DNA of 64,000 nucleotides from Sphaeramia orbicularis (Eukaryota; Chordata; Actinopteri; Kurtiformes; Apogonidae). Every line of letters starts with the position of its first letter. Positions within the stretch are counted from its first letter, which is position 1. A model generated the notes under the pieces. The model was not told the DNA's origin. It worked only from the letters and a program-made list of their open reading frames with translations, and did not search any database. The DNA lies in NCBI RefSeq assembly GCF_902148855.1, contig NC_043966.1:27136147-27200146 (forward strand), given 5' to 3'. Shown piece after piece: positions 1 to 17,200 of the stretch. The translations under genes and the position numbers were made by a program.

Positions 1-1236
1 GACACACTGATCATTGTGTTATCTTGGTCTTTGCTTGTTTCTCGTGGTTGTTTTTCACTGTACTTGGAAATAACAAATAACATAAAACATAAATATAGAG
101 TATATATAAATGCATGTAGGTATATATACAGTATATGTGTCCAAAATTTTAAATGTATGAATGGTATGTCTGTATATTATTCAAGTGCAAATTTATTTTG
201 TTCCTCTGTTTTTTTCTTTGTCTTTTTACTTGCAAATATTTTATATATCATTTGTATATTTTATGATGTAATATAATTTTTTGGGTTGTTTAAAAATAAA
301 GAAATTATATATTCATCAACTTAGATCAAGTGTTTATGATTTACAGAGCAAAATCCAACAAAAGAAGATGAAATATCCATGATTTGGTGATTCTCTAACA
401 GAGTTTAAAAGAGCTGAGTGTTTGTCAATGTAGATTTAACTTTTTTAATTTTGCGAAGAAAGAAAACTGCAAAGAATGGCATGTTGGTGAAGTCCGTAAC
501 TCAAATATTGGTCTTTTGAGAAAAGAATACGCAAACACTAGGTTGAGGAGATGCAAACTGCTTTCAGGCGTTCCCCCCAAAAAATGGCAAAAGAAAAAAG
601 TCCAGAAAAACAACCGACAAACTTAAAATAAGCTTGACATACCTCATACAATGTTACATATAAAATATTCCCTTCTTTTCGCAGTTTATCAATCTGTAAT
701 GACCTGACAGCTAAAAGATACAGTACATTCAAACACACTGGCATTATGAAACCAGTTCTATTTTCTAGTAAGTCCAGACTGTCTATATTATTATTACATG
801 ATGCTAACTGGATGCCCTGCCTGGGCCCGCATGACCGTATGTGTGTGGACAACCATGGTTTCCACAGCAGTAGCAGCTGTCTGGCCCGTTGGACTGTGCC
901 TATGTCACTGTGACTCTATTTCAAGACCCGGTGTTGTTGGAAAGGTCAGATAAAGACGCATAGGAATCCTCACCAAGCAGAGAAGGGCGGGGGTGTCAGG
1001 GGAAGGAGGGGGGGTAAAGACGGATATCCACAAACCCAGTGCACACATTTCAAACACCAGACACACAGTGCAGACAGAGAGACACAAGGAGACAGAGACA
1101 GGGAGGTAAATATCAGTGGTGAGACAGCAGAGGAGGATACAAATTTTGTGGAAAAGACTGAAGAGCTCATCGAAGAAAGCGAAAAAAAAAATAGTTTGAA
1201 AGCTGAAAATAAGCATTGGATAAGTATCTGAACATC
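1..1236. other. Upstream region and probable 5' leader of smtnl1
   Basis: No gene is supported here. The first 300 bases are very AT-rich and include an AATAAA around 293-298, which could be the 3' end of a gene lying to the left, but there is no coding evidence. A CAGCTG E-box lies near 877-882. This is a motif used by muscle regulators and would suit a muscle gene downstream, but a single six-base match is weak. The purine-rich stretch from about 1060 to 1236 runs into the smtnl1 start codon and is probably its 5' untranslated leader. I could not fix the transcription start. Confidence 0.35.
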
Positions 1237-6318
<5,082 letters not shown>

Positions 6319-6892
6319 ACGAAAAGAAATCAAAAAGACTGAAAAGACCAAAGAGGAAAGACTGTTGAGCTACTGCAGTGAGCAAGTCTTAGTCTGGCAC
6401 TGGACTGACCCATGGATGACTATAAATACTGTCAGTGTGATGCTACACAGACCTGTGTTGAGTTTCATCGTGTGTTATGCTGTGAGGTTTTCATTCATGC
6501 ACTGTTCTGTTACTGTACATGTTTGATTTTAAGAACACAACCTATTAATGCTTTGATTTTCTATTTGTTGTGTAGAAAGTTACACATTAAAATATGATTA
6601 TTACATTATATTATCATTAAACTAGTTACTTAAAAAGTGTCCTGTTTTTCTATGATCTCTAAACTATTTCAAATCACAAAACACAACTGAAAATCAAGAT
6701 ACAAGTTTGCATTATGTAATGTAATTAAAAGCTCCAAATTTTTTGACTGTTTCTGACGAGACCTGCCTCCATACAGACTACACTATGCGTCTGGCATATT
6801 TACACTTTATTTATGCAACAGTACATAAACATAAAACACAGAGTAAGGAATGATGAGACTGTTGTAGCTGTCGTATGACCAATTAATCTTAA
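6319..6892. other. smtnl1 3' untranslated region and following spacer
   Basis: Follows the smtnl1 stop codon. An ATTAAA hexamer at 6586-6591 is a plausible polyadenylation signal, with a second ATTAAA near 6616. No other gene is seen. Confidence 0.5.
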
Positions 6893-7437
6893 CTCATAAA
6901 GACCCAGTGCTACTTTTGTGTTAGTTCCCAAATGAAATTATCTCTCTATTTAACCTTTCTTAAGCGATTTAACACCATTTATCATAATATTACCTTCTTC
7001 ATTTTGCTTTTTTTTCAGTGAAAATTTGGTATTTTCCTATATTTATTTTGCTGATCATGTAGTTTAATCACCATGCTGAGATTACATTTAAGAGTTATTA
7101 TACCAAAAACAGAAAACTTAAGAAATAGTCACTTTTTCCAGTAAAATATTTAATTAACTGAACAAAATCCAAGTGTGTACATCCACTGTCACTAATCCAA
7201 CTCCATGGGTTTTACTGGTGAATCAGGGTTGAAGAAGACAATGGTGTTTCCACGTTCACTATGGAACCTCTGAACGTCCAAATGGGTCATATTTGATGAC
7301 CATGAAAAGATGGCAAACTGCATTTTACAATAATTATTTACATGTATTGATAGGATTAGTGGCTCTAAAAGTATACATATTTTAGATCAGTAGATGCTTT
7401 TGGTCATTGACACACTGTATATTTGGGTCTTTATGGG
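6893..7437 (+). mobile_element. TTAA-type piggyBac-like MITE, family A copy 2
   Basis: 545 bp. The left flank is TTAA (6889-6892) and the right flank is TTGA, probably a mutated TTAA. The ends are CTCATAAAGACCCAGTGC and GGGTCTTTATGGG. Internal blocks match the other family A copies. Non-coding. Confidence 0.8.
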
Positions 7438-7927
7438 TTGAATTCAATAACAAAATAAATTTTGGATTCACTCCTTAAAATTTTAAAGTGAGGAGCTCTT
7501 TCAAAAAATATATATATATGATTATTAAAATGAAATTTCCCAAATAAGACAAAAAATACTAATTCAAAATTATATTTTAGAATTTGTGTTGTCAAAATGT
7601 ATAATTACAATCTTATTTGTGATTTCAAAGGTGCTGGTTAAATTGGAAGAGATGTAATTTGTAAGATGGGTCCAAAAAGAAAGAGAATAAGGGCAATAGC
7701 CTAATAGAATAAACTAATGAGTGATTCTGATTCTAGATTATAAAATGTACATTGTACACAATCTAAATATTTAGAACAGGGATGTCAAACTCATTTTAGT
7801 TCAGGGGCCACATTCCGTCCAATTTCCTCAGGTGGGCTGGACCAGTAAAATAACAGCATAACAATGTATAAATAATGAAATGACAAACCCATTTTTTAAT
7901 TTTTGTACAAAAAAATTGATATTACAG

Positions 7928-8676
7928 CAGGGATCTCAAGCATGTGGCCATGGGTTGCCAAATGGGGCCCACCAAAGGTTCCAATCCGGCCCGTGGGATG
8001 AATTTGCAAGGTGCACAAATTCCACAGTCAAAGCTGTCGAACTCATTTTTGTTCAGTTTCCACATACAGACCAACACGATCTCAAGTAAAATAACAGCAT
8101 AATAACCTACAAAAAATAATGACTCCATATTTTCTTCGGGGTTTAATGTGAAAAAAATAATATTACATTATGTCTATAAATAATGAAAACTTCACATTTT
8201 TGTCTTTGTTTTAGAGCAAAAAACAACATTAAATTTTGAAAATATTTACATTTACAAACTATCCTGTAACAATAAAATGTGATAACCTGAACAAATATGA
8301 ACAACCTGAAATGTCTAAAGAAAATTAAGCACAAGTTTAACAGTTTTCTTACTGTTACTAAGTTTTTAGTGTCTTTGTAGATCTGATCCATAATGAACAT
8401 ATATAAATGATAAGTTGGGGCATAATATTGTTAAAATTGTACTTAGCTTTCTTAAGAAATTTCAGTTTTTCAGGCTATTCACATCTTTTTTGTTTGGATA
8501 ATTTATAAAAGTAAGCATTTTCATAATTGAATGGGGGGTTTTTTGCACTAAAATGACAAAAATTTGGAGTCGTCGTTAATCATAGGTTATTATGCTATTA
8601 TTTTATTGGTCTGGCCCACTTGAGATCAACTCAGGTTGAATGTGGCCCCTGAAAGAAAATGAGCTTGAGACCCCTG
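7928..8676. mobile_element. Inner hAT-like MITE nested in the outer copy
   Basis: Ends CAGGGATCTCAAGC and GCTTGAGACCCCTG are inverted repeats. Flanks TATTACAG (7920-7927) and CATTACAG (8677-8684) agree at 7 of 8 bases, fitting an 8-bp hAT target duplication. It is a relative of the host element and shares its 'filter' of GGCCC-rich terminal sequence. Non-coding. Confidence 0.72.
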
Positions 8677-8847
8677 CATTACAGTATGAAAAGGTTAACA
8701 TGTACTAACTATTCTTAAACAGTATTGTGTCTCAGTTTACCATTTACACATGTGCATTACAACACACAGATCACAGTGGATCTAAAAAGGCACAAACATT
8801 TAGTAATAGGCATCTGGAACTGAAAAATATAGCATTTAACTTTACTA

Positions 8848-9504
8848 CCCAGATAGCAAATATTTTGGCAGTATTATGGCATACATTTGACATTTTTGGC
8901 TTTCTTTTGGCATTATGAAAACCTTTAGGCTTAACTGTGGTATGATTAAGATTATCCATAATAGATATGGAGGCACCAGCAATATATGGCTGAGTTCTGG
9001 CATATGTCTGGTTAACCAAAAGACTGGGCAAAGAGCGAGATCAAGTAATGGGATGGTATGGCATGTTTATGGCAAGCCAGAAGAGTGCCTAAAGAGCAGC
9101 AACATCTTATTCCATATGTGGATGTGTTTTGGTAGTGTTTTGGTATATTTCTGTAAAGCCAAAACACTGCACAAAGAGCAGGAATTTCTACCCAGAAGAA
9201 AACCTCATTTTAAAAGCATGATCAACACAAATTTTGGGTGAATTTTGGCCTCCTTTTGGCCTCTCTTTGGATCAGTTTTGGCTTCTTCTTGGCTGGATTA
9301 TGGGGATTTGAGGCTTTTCTGGGACAATTATGGCTATGTTTTGGAAGTCCGCAATTAGTTTTGGGTGAATTTTGGCTTCTTTCTGGTTTGATTTTGGCTT
9401 GCCTATTTTGGGCCATTTAGGGCCCATACATCCACCCAGAACTTTGCCAAAATGGCATGCCAGTTTTGGGCCAGATTTAAGCCATAATGATTTTGCTATC
9501 TGGG
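8848..9504. mobile_element. Element with CCCAGATAGC inverted ends and internal TTTTGGC periodicity
   Basis: Starts CCCAGATAGCAAA and ends with the inverted TTTGCTATCTGGG. The inside repeats short units around TTTTGGC and TGGCAAGCCAGAAGAGTGCC, especially at 9236-9420, giving a minisatellite-like texture. No target duplication is obvious and no protein is encoded. It sits inside the outer hAT-like element. The superfamily is unknown to me. Confidence 0.6.
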
Positions 9505-9715
9505 TGTTATTCACATCTTTTGAAAGGATAGTTTGTAGCTGTAAACCTTTTCATAATGTAAATTTTCTTTTTTTGCTCTAAAACATAGAGAAAAGTTTGG
9601 AGTTGACATTATTTATATATTATTATGCAATTATATTACTGGTTTGGCCCACTTCAGATCAAATTTGGCTGAATCTGGCCCATGAACTAAAATGAGTTTG
9701 ACACCCCTGTTCTAT

Positions 9716-9940
9716 GAAATAAAAATAAGCACAGTTTTATCAATATTGTGTCTCAGTTTACCATTTACACATGCGCATTACTACAGATCACAGTGGATCT
9801 AAAAAGGCACAGACATTTAGTAACAGACATCTGGAACTGAAAAATATAACATTTAACTTTACTATCTGTTACAGATTCATCATATGGGTCAGCCGGTTTG
9901 GGTCTGCGGGTTGTATGTTTGACACTACTTATTTAGAGGC
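9716..9940. repeat. Partial hAT-like MITE fragment, duplicate of 8716-8848
   Basis: About 130 bases at 9736-9868 closely repeat 8716-8848 (shared phrases: GTGTCTCAGTTTACC, AGATCACAGTGGATC and CATCTGGAACTGAAAAATAT). It abuts the right end of the outer element and ends near TTTGACACT. Probably a second truncated copy. Confidence 0.6.
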
Positions 9941-9972
9941 ATATAGGTTTAAACCCATGTGTGTTATATTAA

Positions 9973-11051
9973 CCCTCTCATGCACAGTGGTCATTACAGT
10001 GGACAGCTATTCTACAGCTGTTCTCTTGTATATTTATGGATTTTGTTGTTGTAGTTCCATATCAGCCAACACAGTGGACGGTTATGTATCATCCCATACA
10101 CTGACATTCATACCATTACTGTAAATTTACTGTTCTAGATAACCCTGATTTGCAGTAACATGTTTGATAGTAAAAAAAAAAAAAAAAAACAATTCTGATT
10201 GTTATTAAACTGCAATTAACAATTTTTTTTTAAACAAAGTTTTGTTTTTTTTTTTTGCATATTATCTCCATGCAGGTATTGTTAAAATGTGAGAAAACAT
10301 CCAATTAGCAGCATTAAAAATGTATCTCATAGTTGTCACACAGTATATCAGTAGATACATGTTTCTTTGCTTCTAAAATTAAATGCATGATTTTGTAACT
10401 CCATGTAAAATCGGTTAATAAAAAAAATTCAATCACATTGTTTTTTGATTCATGCCTAAAGAGGAATTAAAAACACCTTGGAAAAAAGAATCTTGATTAA
10501 CGATTTCATGCATGATTTATAAGAGCCTTATTCCAATTTTTTTTCCTGAGTGTTTTTATTCCTCTAAGCATTAAAAAATAATGCAATAGAAAAATGTTTA
10601 TGAACCAATTTATCATAAAGTTGCCAAAATGTCCACTCAGCTGGACACCTTGCATTTAATTTTTGAAGCAAAGACACATATTTACTGATATACTGTGTGA
10701 AAACTGTGAACTAAAAACATTTTTAATGCAGCTAATCTATTGTTGTTTGACATTTTAACATACTCTAATACTAAGTCATTACTCACCTCATGGAGATAAT
10801 ATGCAAAACAAAAACCAAAACTGTTAATTATAGTCTAATAACAATAACAACTTCACTCAAACATGTTAGTGCAGATCAGGTTTATCTAGAACAGCAATGT
10901 TACAGTAATGGTATGAATGTCAGTGTATGGGATGATGTGTGAGCGTCCACTGTGTTGGCTGAGATGGAACTAAAACAACAAAATCCATGAATATACAAGA
11001 GAACAGCTGGAGACGAACTGTCCACTGTAGTGACCAGTATGCATGAGAGGG
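9973..11051. mobile_element. TTAA-flanked 1.08-kb element with long terminal inverted repeats (family B)
   Basis: Bounded by TTAA at 9969-9972 and 11052-11055. The 12-bp ends CCCTCTCATGCA and TGCATGAGAGGG are exact inverted copies, and pairing continues inward for about 190 bases (e.g. CAGTGGTCATTACAGTGGAC against GTCCACTGTAGTGACC, and CCATACACTGACATTCATACC against its inverse). The middle is AT-rich and has no protein-coding frame. TTAA targets and CCC ends place it with piggyBac-like non-autonomous elements. Confidence 0.8.
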
Positions 11052-11055
11052 TTAA

Positions 11056-11082
11056 GGTTTCCATAATTCATGCATGAAAGGG
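11056..11082. mobile_element. Solo end of a second TTAA-type element
   Basis: Directly right of family B lies GGTTTCCATAATTCATGCATGAAAGGG and then another TTAA at 11083-11086. The CCCTTTCATGCA end (read on the minus strand) resembles but is not identical to family B. It looks like the remaining right end of a related element into which family B inserted. Confidence 0.5.
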
Positions 11083-11267
11083 TTAACCCAGTCTTCTTGC
11101 TCCTCTACTCCAGAGGTGGTAACCCAGGCTGTGTGTGTTTTCGGTGTTTTACGGTAAAGGGCTTCATGCTACCGGAAAAGGCCATTGTGTTGGCCCTCCG
11201 GAAGGCTAATCCACAGACTGTGTTGTCGTTGTTGCCTCCACTACAAACACAGTTCGTGGAGTGAAAC

Positions 11268-14200
11268 ATGTGTACAAACATGCCCACGGGCAGCCTGAAC
11301 CTGGAGTCCCAGCTTTTATCCATCATGGACGTGCTGGTGAAGGCGGCGGTGGCGGAGATCAGTCAGCTGTTCTCGGAGAGCTCCTCGTCCCTTCGCCTGC
11401 ATCTAACGCAGAGCCTGAAGGAGAACGAGAGCCTGAGGATGAGGGTGAAGGTGATGAGGAGTGAGCTGTTCTCCCTCAAACTGCAGACCAGGACCAACAG
11501 ACCCGCCAGCCGATTCCTCCCGACCAGATCCAACACCCCCAAACCAAGGAACAGGACACAAGGTAAAGACTTTCACATGAAAATACTTCATACTCTGCGG
11601 AGAGGGGCTGACAGCGCCCCCTAGAGCCCCCCTGAACCCTGAAGTCCACAACAGGAGGACTGACACTGGACCAAAGTTGGAGCTGACACTTAGTAATACA
11701 GACCTTAAAGCTGGGTGTCAAACTACATTTTTCATATTTATTTAGATGTTTTACATGTTTCTTGTTCTAAAAGTGTTTTAATGTGTATTTATTTTCATAG
11801 AGTTATATACACTCGCAGAAAAAAATATTAGACCGCCCTTGTTTTCTTCAATTTCTTGTTCGTTTTAATGCCTGGTACAACTAAAGGTTTGTTTGTTTGG
11901 ACAAATATAATGATAACAACAAAAAATAGCTCATAAGAGTTTAATTTCAGAGCTGATATCTAGCCATTTTCCATGTTTTCTTGATAATAACCAAAATCAC
12001 TTCAGTTCTTACATCAATAGCTATGGCATTGTACTGACAAAAACAGTGCTTTAAGGCATTCCATGTTTTCTGTTCTGTCTGTTTTAGTCACATGATACAC
12101 ACAGGAGGTAGTTCTTGATTGCACAACCATTGTTTTGGATGGCTTTTGATGGTCTAGTAATTTTTCCGTGACTTTATGCATATATATATATATATATATA
12201 TACATTTCGAGCTGTAACCCATAAAGACCCATTTTCTCTGTATTTAAACTTTCTTAAGTTATTTATTACCATTTATTGTAATATTATCTTCTGTATTTTG
12301 CATTTCTTTAGTGAAAATCAGGTATTTTCCTACATTTAATTTTCTGATCATATAGATGTTCAAAAAAACTCAGATTAAAGTTGAGGATTATTATATCAGA
12401 AACAGAGGAAACTGAAGAAAATAGTGACTTTTTAAGCAAAGGTATCATTAACAGAATATAAACCTAGTGTCTTCATCCACTGTCATTGATCCAATTCCGT
12501 GGGTTTTACTGGTGAATCAATGTTGTAGAAGATGACAGTGTTTCCACGTTCACTACAAAGCCTCTGAACGTCCAAATGGGTCATATCTGATGACCATGAA
12601 AAGATGTAAAACTGCATTTTACACCAATTATTTACCATACATGGATTGATAGGATTAGTGGATCAACAGACGTTAAACACTGTACATCTTTAGATGATTT
12701 TGGTCAATGGTTTATGTTTAGGTCTTTATGGGTTAAATATGTATGTATTTCTATATGTCTATGTAATATTGATAATTTTTTCCTATACTTACATCAGGCA
12801 ACTGTAACCCCACAGTTTCCTCTGGGATTAATAAAGTATTCTGAATCTGAATAATTTGACTTCAGGGGCCACATACAGCCCACTACGATCTCAGGTGAGA
12901 CAGACCAGTAAAATAATAATAATTTAATAACTTATAATGTCAATTCCAAACTTTTCTGTGACTGAAAAAAGTAAAATTACATTTCGAAAATATTTACATC
13001 TACAAGCTATCCCTTAAAACAGATCACAGTGGATCTACAAAGGCAAAAAACACTTAGTAACAGGCATAAAAGTGTAAAAATTGCTTTTACTTCTCATAAG
13101 GCGTTTCAGATTTTTCATATTTGCTCAGGTTATACACTTTTTTTATGAAAGGATAGTTTGTAATTGTAAATGTTTTCATGTAATTTTACTGTTTTACACT
13201 AAAACAAACAGAAACATTTGGAGTTGTCATTATTTCTAGGTTGTTATGATTGTATTTTACTGGTTGGACTCAGTTGAGATTGAATTGGGCTGTATGTGGA
13301 CCCTGAATTAAAATGATTTTGACTGCCTTGACTTAATATCTCAGTGTATTTTTTGTATTTCACAAATTCATCCCACAGGCTGGATTGAACCATTCTGGGG
13401 CCTGTTTTGGCCAGTGAGCCATATGTTTTACACCCCTGCCTGATATTGTCCAGTAGTTTACCATTAACGCTAGTTATCTTTTTGGCTGACACAAAATCTA
13501 CTTTCACATTCTTCATTGTATGTGCATTTTATTCACAATCATCATTTAAGTGAGTTTGTTCTGTTTTCATCCACTAGCTATAAAGCCATCTACTGATCAA
13601 CCTGCTTCTGTTACGATCAATACAGAAAACAAGACATCCTCCCCTGTTGCTGAGAAGGTAAATTCATCACATATATGCACCTTCAGTAACAAAGACAAAT
13701 CATTGTTTGATCATGTACATGGTTTTTTGTTAGTGTTCAAATGCAGCAAGCCCGGATGTCATCCTCATCAAAGATGAAGATGATGCTGATGGATGCAGTT
13801 CAGTTGGAGGTGACGATTTGATTTTTTCCCCATCATGTATTAGAAAGAGAATTGTGTTTTAGAGGAGGTACCTAAACGTGTCACTGGGAAATAATGGATG
13901 GCATTTATTTCAGTCAGGCTCAATAATGTTGAAAATATACTCTAAAATAAAAAACATGCATCCCTAAAATAAATATAATATTATATTCTTAATGTTTTCA
14001 AAGATTAGTGACAGGATGTGCATTTATTTGTGACAAATGTATTGATTCCAGCACTGAGTCACTACATCAGGGGATCCTCAAGAGCTACTATCCTGCATGT
14101 TTTAGATGTATCCTTCTTCCAACACACCTGATTTAAATGATAAGCCTATCATCAAGCTCTGCAAAAGCCTGATAACGACCATCAGGTGGGCTGGAAGAGG

Positions 14201-17200
14201 GAAACATCTAAAATAGGGGTGGCCAACCCAGGTCCTGGAGAACCACTATCTTACATGTTTTAGAAGTTTCCCTCTTCCAGTTCACCGGACGGTCATTATC
14301 AGGCTTCTGCAGAGCTTGATGATAGGCTTATCATTTGAATCAGGTGTGTTGGAAGATGGAAACTTCTGAAACATGCAGGATAGTGGCTCTCCAGGACCAG
14401 GGTTGGTGACCTCTGCACTACAGTGGCTTGCAAAAGTATTCATACCACTTGAACTTTTCCACATTTTGTCACACTACGACCACAAATGTAAATATATTTT
14501 ATTGGAATTTTATGTAAAAGACCAACACAAAGTGGTATACAATTGTGAGGTAGAAAGAAAATGACACATGATTTTAATATTATTTTACAAATCGAAAACT
14601 GAAAAGTGTAGTGTGCAAAAGTATTCAGCCCCCTTTTCTCTGAGTGGAACCAATTCTCTTCAGAAGTGTCCTGATGATTACTGAATGATCAAGTGTTGGG
14701 CAAATGACTAAATAGAGTCCACCTGTGTGTAATCTAATCTCAGTACAAATACAGCTGTGCTGTGATGGCCTCAGATGTTTGTTAAGAGAATATTGGGAAG
14801 CAAACAACATCATGAAGTCCAAGGAACACACCAGACAGGTCAGGGATAAAGTTGTGGAGAAGTTTAAAGCAGGGTTAGGCTATAAAAAGATTTCCCAAGC
14901 TTTGAATATCTCACGGAGCACTGTTCAATCCATCATCCAGAAATGGAAAGAGTATGGCACAACTGCAAATCTGCCAAGACACGGCCATCGACCTAAACTT
15001 ACAGCCCGAACATAGAGAGCACTGATTAGAGATGCAGCCAAAAGGCCTATGGTTACTCTGGATGAACTGCAGAGATCCACAGCTCAGGTGGGGGAATCTG
15101 TTCACAGGACAACTATTAGTCGTGCACTGCACAAATCTGGCCTGTATGGAAGAGTGGCAAGAAGAAAGCCATTGTTAAAAGAAAACAACAAGGAGTCCCA
15201 TTTGGTGTTTGCCAGAAGCCATGTGGGGGACACAGCAAACATGGAAGAAGGTGCTCTGGTCAGATGAGACCAAAATTGGACTTTGCCTAAATGCAAAACG
15301 CTATGTGTGGCTGAAAACTAACACTGCACATCACTCTGAACACACCATCCCCACTGTCAAACATGGTGGCGGTAGCCAAGGCCGCCTTAATGCACGGGCT
15401 AACCGGGGCTGTAGCCCAGGGGCCTACTGACTTAAAGGGCCTATCATTTTTACGTACTCCATAAGCATAAAAACTAACATCGATTTGTAATTTGTCAGTT
15501 TTCCTGTCTATCTTTTTATACGTACTGTACGCACGTCTGAAGCTGCATATTGATCCCAATTGGTAAGCCCCAGCCCGTGCAGGTGGAGTTAACAGCCACA
15601 GAGGGGGAGAAGGAGGGGGAGACACAGATGAACCTTTCAGCAGTGACCCGGGTCGTTGGGGAAACAACTTTGACCAGCAACAGGTACGCGCATACTGGGT
15701 GAAAATGGGACCAGAGACCAGCCAAAATCCAGACACAGTGTGCATCAGAGCGTGTATACAAGCATCAGAGACGGGATTGTTCTAGAACTCATTTCAGCCG
15801 CAAACTAAATAACGGAGAGTGTGTTAGTAGAGAATGGCTGTTATTCACCATCAGCAGGCAGTGTGTTTTGTTTTGCATGCAAGATATTTGGTGAGAAAAA
15901 TGAAAAGTCGGTATTTGCTAATCGGGGATATTCAGATTGGAAACATGCAGGTGATCGCACAGCAGAACACGAAACTGGTGACACCCACAGAAAGGCCATG
16001 ATCACTTATATCAATCAAGCAGCTGGCCGTGGGACAGTGGACTCAGAACTAAAAAAAACAGTTTGATGAGTGTGAATATTGGACACAGGTTCTACAGAGG
16101 GTTGTTGCTGTTGTGAAGTATTTAGCTGAGCATGGGCTAACTTTCAAGAGTGATAGCCACAGGTTTGGAGACACCAACAATGGAAATGATTTGGGCAGTA
16201 TGGAACTGATCAGCCAGTTTGATCCTTTTTTAAAGGTTCATTTTGAAAAATATGGAAACGCTAGCAGAGGAACTCCATCCAACCTTTCTCTAAATGTGTG
16301 TGAGGAATTCATACAGCTGATGGCACAGAAGGTGCTGGATGAAAATATCAGTCGAGTGAAAGTTGCAAAGTATTTTGCTTTCAGTGTGGACCCCACACCA
16401 GATATTCCACATCTGGACCCGCTGACTTTCATTCTGTGCTATGTATCGCCAGAGGGCTGTATAGAAGAGCGCTTTGTAAAGTTCCTCCCCATTGAAAGCC
16501 ATACAGGAGAAGCACTTTATCTCCATGTCACTGTCCATGGTGCTGTGTGTGTTTGTGTGAGCTGGGGGGGGGGGGGGGGGGGTTGAGTTTATGCCTATGT
16601 GCAGGTGCATGGGTTCTCAGGCTTTATAGTTTGATCTGTTGCTGCTGTTAAATAATTGTTTTTCCTGACAGTTGATGGTTGGTGACAATTTTTATCATGA
16701 AGTCAAACTTCCATCCATCTTGGTTACAATCTACTCGCTGTTGTAGATTACCAAGATATTATATTTTATAATGAGGCTTGGTAATTTTGAAGGATGGGAC
16801 AGGGGGGCCTACAACACCTCCCTCAGCCCCGGGGCCTACCATTAGGTTAAGGTGGCCCTGGCGGTAGCACCATGCTCTGGGGATGCTTCTCTTCAGCAGG
16901 GACAGGGAAGATGGTCAGAGTTGATGGGAAGATAGATGGAGCCAAATACAGGACAATCTTGAAAGAAAACCTGTTGGAGTCTGCAAAAGACTTTAGACTG
17001 GGGCAGAGGTTCACCTTCCAGCAGGACAACAACCCTAAACATAAAGCCAAGGTTATGATGGAATGGTTTAAAACAAAATATATTCATGTTAGAATGGCCC
17101 AGTCAAAGTCCAGACCTAAATCCAATCGAGAATCTGTGGTAAGATCTGAAAACTGCCGTTCACAAATGCTCTCCATCTAATCTGACTGAACTTGAACTGC

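Larger units (their letters stand above)
7777..9709. mobile_element. Outer hAT-like MITE interrupted by two further elements
   Basis: Inverted ends: left CAGGGATGTCAAACTCATTT, right the inverted form ending TTTGACACCCCTG. Once the two internal insertions (7928-8676 and 8848-9504) are removed, the rest reads as one short element of the same family seen as fragments at 12855-13438, 50855-51112 and 53930-54155 (shared phrases: GGCCACAT after the end, GATCACAGTGGATCTA, and TTACTGGT near the right end). I see no clean 8-bp target duplication, so assignment to hAT rests on end sequence and likeness to the inner copy. Confidence 0.65.

Noticed and set aside
11070-11264. 64-codon frame upstream of the zinc-finger start
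   Set aside because: It begins inside transposon end sequence and stops just before the ATG at 11268. The family-typical N terminus starts at 11268.
14064-14412. CRISPR-like direct repeats with spacers
   Set aside because: The similarity is between inverted arms of a vertebrate MITE, not evenly spaced direct repeats. The genome is eukaryotic.
15287-15745. 152-codon minus-strand frame
   Set aside because: It overlaps the Tc1 and hAT junction on the antisense side and has no family resemblance.
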